Assembly (NCBI GenBank): GCA_036676195.1
Contig: JAKFDK010000098.1
Coordinates: 1-64,000 of the forward strand
DNA: 64,000 nucleotides
Direction of reading: 5' to 3'
Source: JAKFDK01 sp036676195
Lineage (GTDB): Bacteria; Bacillota; Sulfobacillia; Symbiobacteriales; ZC4RG38
Below the pieces are notes generated by a model. That model saw nothing but the letters and a program-made list of their open reading frames with translations, was not told the DNA's origin and did no database searches. A program made the translations under genes and the position numbers. Shown here piece after piece: positions 59,837 to 64,000 of this stretch. Numbering within the stretch: the first letter of the stretch is position 1; every line of letters starts with the position of its first letter.

Positions 59837-59921
59837 GGAGGGGTAGCGAAGTGGCCAAACGCGGCTGACTGTAAATCAGCTGGCTCTGCCTTCGGTGGTT
59901 CGAATCCGCCCCCCTCCACCA
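59837..59921 (+). tRNA. tRNA-Tyr (GTA), CCA encoded
   Basis: Acceptor GGAGGGG pairs with CCCCTCC. The anticodon loop is CTGTAAA with anticodon GTA. A long variable arm (class II) is present, the T arm is GGTGGTTCGAATCCGCC, and the 3' ACCA is encoded. First gene of a four-tRNA cluster. Confidence 0.95.
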
Positions 59922-59930
59922 ATCCTTCGG

Positions 59931-60021
59931 GGAGATACCCAAGTGGTCGAAGGGGACGGTTTGCTAAACCGTTAGTACGCTGTAAGGCGTAGCGCGGGTT
60001 CAAATCCCGCTCTCTCCGCCA
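59931..60021 (+). tRNA. tRNA-Ser (GCT), CCA encoded
   Basis: Class II tRNA with a long variable arm (TACGCTGTAAGGCGTA). The anticodon loop is TTGCTAA, anticodon GCT, reading AGC and AGT. Acceptor GGAGATA/TCTCTCC has one mismatch. 3' GCCA is encoded. Confidence 0.94.
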
Positions 60022-60060
60022 GATTCTGCACCGAGAGCCGGGCGAGGCGCCCGGCCAGAC

Positions 60061-60136
<76 letters not shown>

Positions 60137-60147
60137 GGTTTCATCAG

Positions 60148-60223
60148 GGGCGCTTAGCTCAGCTGGGAGAGCGTGTGATTGACGTTCACAAGGTCAGAGG
60201 TTCGATCCCTCTAGCGCCCACCA
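60148..60223 (+). tRNA. tRNA-Val (GAC), CCA encoded
   Basis: A 76-base tRNA. Acceptor GGGCGCT pairs with AGCGCCC. The anticodon stem is TGTGA/TCACA with loop TTGACGT, anticodon GAC. The T arm is AGAGGTTCGATCCCTCT. 3' ACCA is encoded. Confidence 0.95.
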
Positions 60224-60233
60224 GAATCACGCA

Positions 60234-60273
60234 GGACGGCAGACCCATGGCGGGTTTGCCGTCCTGGCTTTTT
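60234..60273 (+). terminator. Terminator of the tRNA cluster
   Basis: GGACGGCAGACCC (60234-60246) pairs with GGGTTTGCCGTCC (60252-60264) with one G-T pair, followed by TGGCTTTTT. It is 11 bases after the last tRNA. Confidence 0.88.
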
Positions 60274-60401
60274 CGCGCATATCAAGGTGGCTTCGCTTTG
60301 CTGCGAGCACGAGGTAAGGCGAAAGTCAGTTGTGGAACGGGTTTTCCCATACGTTCAGTAGATCGATCCCCGCGGCTGGGTTGTCCGAAGTGACGAAAAT
60401 C

Positions 60402-62133
60402 GGCTCTTCGCCAAGTTTAGTGCAGGTGTAAACTGACCATTCCAATCAATGGAAGTCATTGATATGCTTAGGGTAAATCGCAATGGAAGAGGATACCTGG
60501 CCATGCTATCAATGGACTTCCCCGAGCTAAGCACGGTTGGGGTTCAGATCGTAGCAGACGTCGTACATATCACCCTGAAGAAAACCACGGAGTCCAGTCG
60601 TTGCCCTACGTGCAGTTCAGAGAGCAGCACGTGCACAGTTCGTACGTCCGTACCCTCCGCGACATGCCATCCTTCGGCCGGCCCGTGCGCCTGGCGATTA
60701 TTGTGCGGAGATTCCGGTGCCGGGTTCGGGAATGCAAGCGGAAGACATTCAGTGAACAGTTTGAGGGTCTGGCAGAGCGGCACGTCAAGAGGACAGTCCG
60801 GCTTACAGCGGCTCTTCAGTCGCTCATCCTCAGGGCAAGTAGTCGGACTGGCGGCCGTCTGGCCCAGGAAATGGGCATTCAGACCAGTCCACGTACGCTG
60901 CTTCGGGTCGTCAACCGCGGTGAGCGTTCCGTCGCAGCGCCCCGCATTCTTGGTGTCGATGACTTCGCTCTGCGGAAGGGCCAGACTTATGGGACTCTGC
61001 TGTGTGATCTGGAGACCGGAAAACCAATCGATATCCTACCTGGGCGGCTCACCGAACCCCTCGTGCAGTGGCTTCAGGCCCATCCCGGTATAGAGGTCAT
61101 CGCCCGTGACCGTGCGAGTGCCTATGCAGATGCAGCTCGCAGCGGCGCGCCGAATACCATACAAGTGGCCGATCGCTTTCACCTCGTGAAGAACGTAAGC
61201 GATGCACTCAAAGAGATAGTGGACCGGCAGCCTTGGAGTCTCCCAGAGCCCAAGGCCGTGCCGGTCTCTTCTATTGTTGAGGCAGTGCCGCAAACGCAAT
61301 TGGCACAAAGACTGGCTGAGCGGCGTGCAGAAGCAGCGGGACGCCGGCAGCAGCGCTATGACCTCATTCAAGAGCTTCTGGCCAAGGGTGAGTCCTTGCG
61401 GGCAATTAGTCGTGACACTGGGCTTAACCGGGCTACGGTTCGAAAATATGCACGCATAGAAGCAGTCCCTCAACCTGCTCCACGGCGGCGGCGCAGCCAT
61501 CTGGACCCGTTTGCCTACTATCTCCGTGAACGCTGGCAGGCCGGATGCCACAACGCCCGACAGCTATTCGAGGAGATTGCTGAACGCGGTTATGGCGGAT
61601 CGGCCTCCATGGTCAGGACTTACCTCCAATCGTGGCGAGAGAAGCCCGATCGCTCCAGCGATGCGCCTAGGTCTCACATGAACAAAGTGGCCTGGAAGAA
61701 TCTGCGCTGGTCGATACTTAGTCCCAGGGAGCATCTCCATGCAGACGAAGCTGAGCTGCTCAAGGAATTCCTGGGCATGCACCCCGCGTTGGAACGCGCC
61801 TATGGCCTGGTGCAGACGTTCCGGCAAATCCTCAAAGAGCACCAAGTAGAAGAGCTTGACCACTGGCTTGACGAAGCCTCCAGGAGTGAGTTCTTACCCA
61901 TGCAAAGGCTCTCTAAATCCTTGACCGCAGGCCTAGCCGCGGTGCGTGCGGGAATCCAGCTTGAATGGAGCACCGGACCAGTGGAAGGCCAAATCACCCG
62001 CCTGAAACTGCTCAAGCGACTCGGGTATGGTCGTGCGAGCCTGCCGCTTCTTCGTGCCAGAGTGACCGGAATCGCATAGCCCGATGGGAGTGTGGTGTCT
62101 TTGGCTCTACCCGAAAATGTGCGTAACAGAGCC
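60402..62133 (+). mobile_element. ISL3-family insertion sequence (ends approximate)
   Basis: The ISL3-type transposase gene is bounded by GGCTCT at 60402 and AGAGCC at 62128-62133, the kind of end this family has. Beyond these six bases the two ends do not pair well, and I see no clean 8-bp target duplication, so the boundaries are approximate. It is inserted downstream of the tRNA cluster. Confidence 0.5.
60449..62079 (+). pseudogene. ISL3-family transposase, one frameshift near 60628
   Basis: Reading from 60449 the first frame gives the N-terminus with the zinc-finger pair RCPTCSSES. The match then jumps to the next frame at about 60628 (HVHSSYVRTLRDMPSFGRPV), with one base missing. The remainder, about 480 residues, is a full DDE transposase: RILGVDDFALRKGQTYGTLL (first Asp), VIARDRASAYADAA (second Asp), an internal helix-turn-helix (LRAISRDTGLNRATVRKYA), and the terminal EWSTGPVEGQITRLKLLKR (Glu). 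No slippery heptamer is evident, so it looks like an inactivating deletion rather than programmed frameshifting. Confidence 0.85.
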
Positions 62134-62213
62134 GAGCAGCTCCTGTTCGGATTCTGCTTGTTACGAGTGCCCCCCGCAGCAAGTGACCAGTACCATTTGG
62201 AATTTCGTATTCG

Positions 62214-62517
62214 CGGCACCGCTACCGGAGCTTCAAGGGTTTCAACTTCTTTTCCCGGGAGGACCAGCGCCTCTTTGAGGTCTTAGTCCGGGGCGAATTC
62301 AACATCAACGGTTTTCGCAACCCCATCCGTCGATTTCTCCCCAATCTCAGTCCAGCGTCGATTTCCAGGATTCTCAAGCGCCTACGCTTGTACGTGCATC
62401 GTCAAGTGTGTATCCGGTACGCGGAAATACTATCTGACCAAGCTGGGAAAAGCGGTCATTACCCTCGGTTTGAAAACCAAGGAGATGTTCATCGTTCCAG
62501 CTTTGGCCCAGGTGTGA
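62214..62517 (+). pseudogene. C-terminal remnant of a mobile-element-associated family protein
   Basis: The sequence reads FKGFNFFSREDQRLFEVLVR, then GEFNINGFRNPIRRFLPNLS and ISRILKRLRLYV. One base too many near 62400 shifts the frame, and it resumes VSGTRKYYLTKLGKAVITLG and ends KEMFIVPALAQV at TGA 62515-62517. I recognise this as the C-terminal winged-helix end of a roughly 450-residue family found in many copies in Firmicutes genomes, usually called hypothetical or transposon-related. The N-terminal three quarters are missing. It abuts the ISL3 element, which may have cut it. Confidence 0.6.
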
Positions 62518-62661
62518 CCAATTGTTCTCCTTCGGCGAGGGGGTAGCATCCCCCTTACCTATGTGTTTGTTCTGTGCAGGTTTGCCGTTTTTCTTTCCAT
62601 TTTGCGAAGATGTTTGGACTTAAGGGCCTAATCAGACTCAACGAATCCCTGATACACTTCA

Positions 62662-62688
62662 CCCGCACGTCTTGCGTGCGGGCTTCTT
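62662..62688 (+). terminator. Hairpin in the remnant region
   Basis: CCCGCACG (62662-62669) pairs perfectly with CGTGCGGG (62675-62682), followed by CTTCTTT. It is a good intrinsic terminator with no intact gene directly upstream. Confidence 0.65.
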
Positions 62689-62689
62689 T

Positions 62690-62805
62690 GTTGGGACAGG
62701 GAGGGACCATAGGGTGAAGTGCCGGATCATCTCCTCCGCCGAGATGTCCCCGGCATACTGATCCGCCTGCCGGTGCTGTTCATCATTCAGATAACGAACA
62801 GGCGT
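62690..62805 (-). pseudogene. Fragment resembling the N-terminus of a Tn3-type transposase (DUF4158)
   Basis: On the minus strand about 38 codons read PVRYLNDEQHRQADQYAGDI and then AEEMIRHFTL. This resembles the start of the DUF4158 domain of Tn3-family transposases ('PVxFLTDEQ...YxxxPxxxxLxRYFxL'). After HFTL it loses similarity and runs into the hairpin at 62662. It has no ribosome site or upstream start, so it is a small remnant of another element. The assignment rests on pattern memory only. Confidence 0.35.
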
Positions 62806-63079
62806 GGCCGCGCTGTCCCTTGGGTCAGGTGCCGCATTTGATCTGACTCCTCTGCTAAGGTCTGAATGGGAAAAAGGTGCACAAGGTTCATCTCGCTTTC
62901 AAGATATTACGTCTCTGGGTGCTCATTCCCCCCCTCGGTGGGGGGCACTCCGTGCCTATCGCTGCCGGAAAAGCCACATGGCTCAAGGATGGTCTGCAAA
63001 ACGTGGCCAACAACGTGGCCCCACTGTCTAGCCATGCTGCTTGACGGAGGGGCTTTTCGTGCTATTCGCAGGCACCATT
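62806..63079. other. Noncoding stretch, nothing recognised
   Basis: This stretch has short open frames without ribosome sites and a CCCCCCCTCGGTGGGGGGC hairpin near 62929-62947, which could be a terminator. I find no gene. It probably belongs to the mobile-element debris. Confidence 0.4.
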
Positions 63080-63616
63080 CTAAGCAACCTTTCGGCGGGC
63101 GCGTCGCCACCAGATGAACCCCGCTGCCAGGAGCCCAATCTTAAGAGGAAAGTCCCACACATAGTGGCTGTGAATGCCAATTCCCGGTTCGGGGGGCTCC
63201 CCTTCACCCAGGCCCTCCAGCCCCCGTTTGATGTCCTGATTGGTGAAGGGGCCGTAGGGATCACATCCGGAGTTCACCAACTGATCGGCGCGGCCGCGGT
63301 GGAAACTGAAGATCCAGCCGTTCGGGCGCGCCTCATTGTTTCGGATGTGCCAGGACCAGGTATATCGGCTGGTGTCAAGCCAGCCTGGGCGCTCCGCCAC
63401 CAGAATCGCAGGGCCCTCTCCCCGGTAATAGCGGTCGACTTCGACAATTAGCAGCCGGGGCACCGGCCAGGCAAGGACACGTCCTGAGACGACCACATCC
63501 ATTTGTGGGATCAGGTGCTCGGGAGGCTTGCACGGAGAGGAGGCGCTGGAAGGAACTCCCATCAATAGGGCGAGGGCGAAAACGAGAGCCAGGACGATCG
63601 GTGAAGTCCGACACAT
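63080..63616 (-). CDS. Secreted protein with C-terminal membrane anchor, unknown family
   Basis: A 178-residue protein. The signal peptide MCRTSPIVLALVFALALLMG ends near VPSSASS. The mature part begins CKPPEHLIPQMDVVVSGRVL and reads as a beta-rich domain (LLIVEVDRYYRGEGPAILVA), then SGCDPYGPF. The cysteine spacing and the 'VxGxV...VxxxY+G' pattern recall NTR/TIMP-like OB domains. A C-terminal helix (FPLKIGLLAAGFIWWRRARR) with a basic end is a membrane anchor. ATG 63616 has GGAGAGGT upstream. Function unknown. Confidence 0.72.
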   Translation of the reverse strand: MCRTSPIVLALVFALALLMGVPSSASSPCKPPEHLIPQMDVVVSGRVLAWPVPRLLIVEVDRYYRGEGPAILVAERPGWLDTSRYTWSWHIRNNEARPNGWIFSFHRGRADQLVNSGCDPYGPFTNQDIKRGLEGLGEGEPPEPGIGIHSHYVWDFPLKIGLLAAGFIWWRRARRKVA

Positions 63617-63772
63617 GGGGTTACCTCTCCAGTAGGGCATTGGCCAGAGTTAAATTTTGTTACTCTTGAGCACTCATCCTGTTCAGGAACAAAAGTGGGC
63701 AAGTCACAAAAAAGTCAAAGGACTAAAGTTGGGAACGAACTGAATAATTCGTAGATCTCAATTACACATCTA

Positions 63773-63800
63773 TTGTATTCTTGCACATATTTCGTATAAA
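63773..63800 (+). promoter_or_regulatory. Candidate promoter near the window end
   Basis: TTGTAT (63773-63778), a 16-base spacer and TATAAA (63795-63800) in an AT-rich stretch, about 60 bases before a possible start codon at 63862 and upstream of TTAGGAGG. Confidence 0.4.
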
Positions 63801-63861
63801 ATCAACTCGGTGCATTGTGTTGTGTTAATGGTTAGGAGGTAGGAGTACTTCTACACATTGT

Positions 63862-64000
63862 ATGCTTTATGCCTGCTTATTATCACTCGTTATTATTAAT
63901 ACTGCTCCGCTAATTCGGAAAAACAGGCGTTTGAATCTCAGATCGGCTTGGGGTACGGGAACCTCAGGTGATGCAGATGCCGGTCCAGGTTCCCAACAAG
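63862..64000 (+). CDS. Possible start of a secreted protein (partial, cut by window end)
   Basis: From ATG 63862 the frame is open to the window edge for 46 codons. It starts MLYACLLSLVIINTAPLIRK, which could be a signal peptide. TTAGGAGG lies upstream but about 20 bases away, so the start is uncertain. The AT-rich composition differs from the housekeeping genes. No family can be assigned. Confidence 0.35.
   Translation, partial: MLYACLLSLVIINTAPLIRKNRRLNLRSAWGTGTSGDADAGPGSQQ

Noticed and set aside
62080..62134. Target-site duplication CGAAAAT on both sides of the ISL3 element
   Set aside because: CGAAAATC before 60402 and CGAAAATG near 62112 differ by one base, and using them would place the right end at a sequence that does not pair with the left end.
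62804..63031. A 75-residue plus-strand frame
   Set aside because: It has no ribosome site, composition unlike protein, and lies in a region of element debris.

Overview
The window is GC-rich bacterial chromosome with strong AGGAGG-type ribosome binding sites, heavy use of GTG and TTG starts (and, on the evidence here, some CTG starts), CotF-like and CotX-like spore coat genes, a ZTP riboswitch, a type 2 IPP isomerase and a bacilliredoxin. Together these suggest a high-GC, endospore-forming Firmicute of the Symbiobacterium / Thermaerobacter kind. That placement is an inference from gene content; no taxonomic marker such as rRNA is present.

Layout. 0-6 kb: a partial membrane protein, a secreted beta-propeller protein, a NifX-type protein, a CotX-like coat protein, truD and a HAD hydrolase. 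6.4-13.4 kb: a Crp/Fnr regulator divergent from a tight operon of a molybdopterin oxidoreductase, a complete SsuABC/TauABC-type ABC importer with two different permeases, and a Rid-family protein. 13.5-16 kb: a decayed SLH-domain gene, a soluble sugar-dehydrogenase-like propeller and a VOC-DinB fusion. 16.1-19.5 kb: a pantothenate operon (DUF2520 protein-panB-panC-panD) behind a long structured leader. 19.6-24.3 kb: a DEAD-box RNA helicase and a hybrid histidine kinase. 24.5-31 kb: thpR, recA, recX, then an SbcD-like nuclease followed by a Rad50/SbcC-like ATPase encoded in three pieces and a class V aminotransferase. 31-34 kb: two half-size TauE/SafE proteins, a truncated MarR-like gene, two large AT-rich palindromes and gluQ. 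34-42.4 kb: lgt, aroH, cmk, plsC, rpsA, topB, fni. 42.4-46.8 kb: a MacA-like adaptor, FtsX-type permease and ATPase, then a group 2 sigma-70 factor. 46.8-54 kb: a second sugar-dehydrogenase-like lipoprotein, bacilliredoxin, coat proteins, a DUF2892 protein with a CTG start, a ZTP riboswitch and divergent folD, an ArsR-type C-terminal domain protein, a ROK kinase and a benzoate-CoA-ligase-like enzyme. 54-59.6 kb: an unusual FtsH-like protease, a lytic transglycosylase, a canonical ftsH and an amidohydrolase. 59.6-64 kb: a four-gene tRNA cluster behind twin promoters, then a mobile-element graveyard with a frameshifted ISL3-type transposase and two other gene remnants, a secreted protein, and an AT-rich end.

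How it works together. Most of the window is housekeeping. The accessory points of interest are the split Rad50-like complex directly downstream of recA-recX; the FolD-like protein under ZTP control that lacks the catalytic lysine; the Mo-enzyme/ABC/Rid operon of unknown substrate; the paired palindromes at 32.6-32.8 kb; and repeated cases in which CTG is the only plausible start codon.
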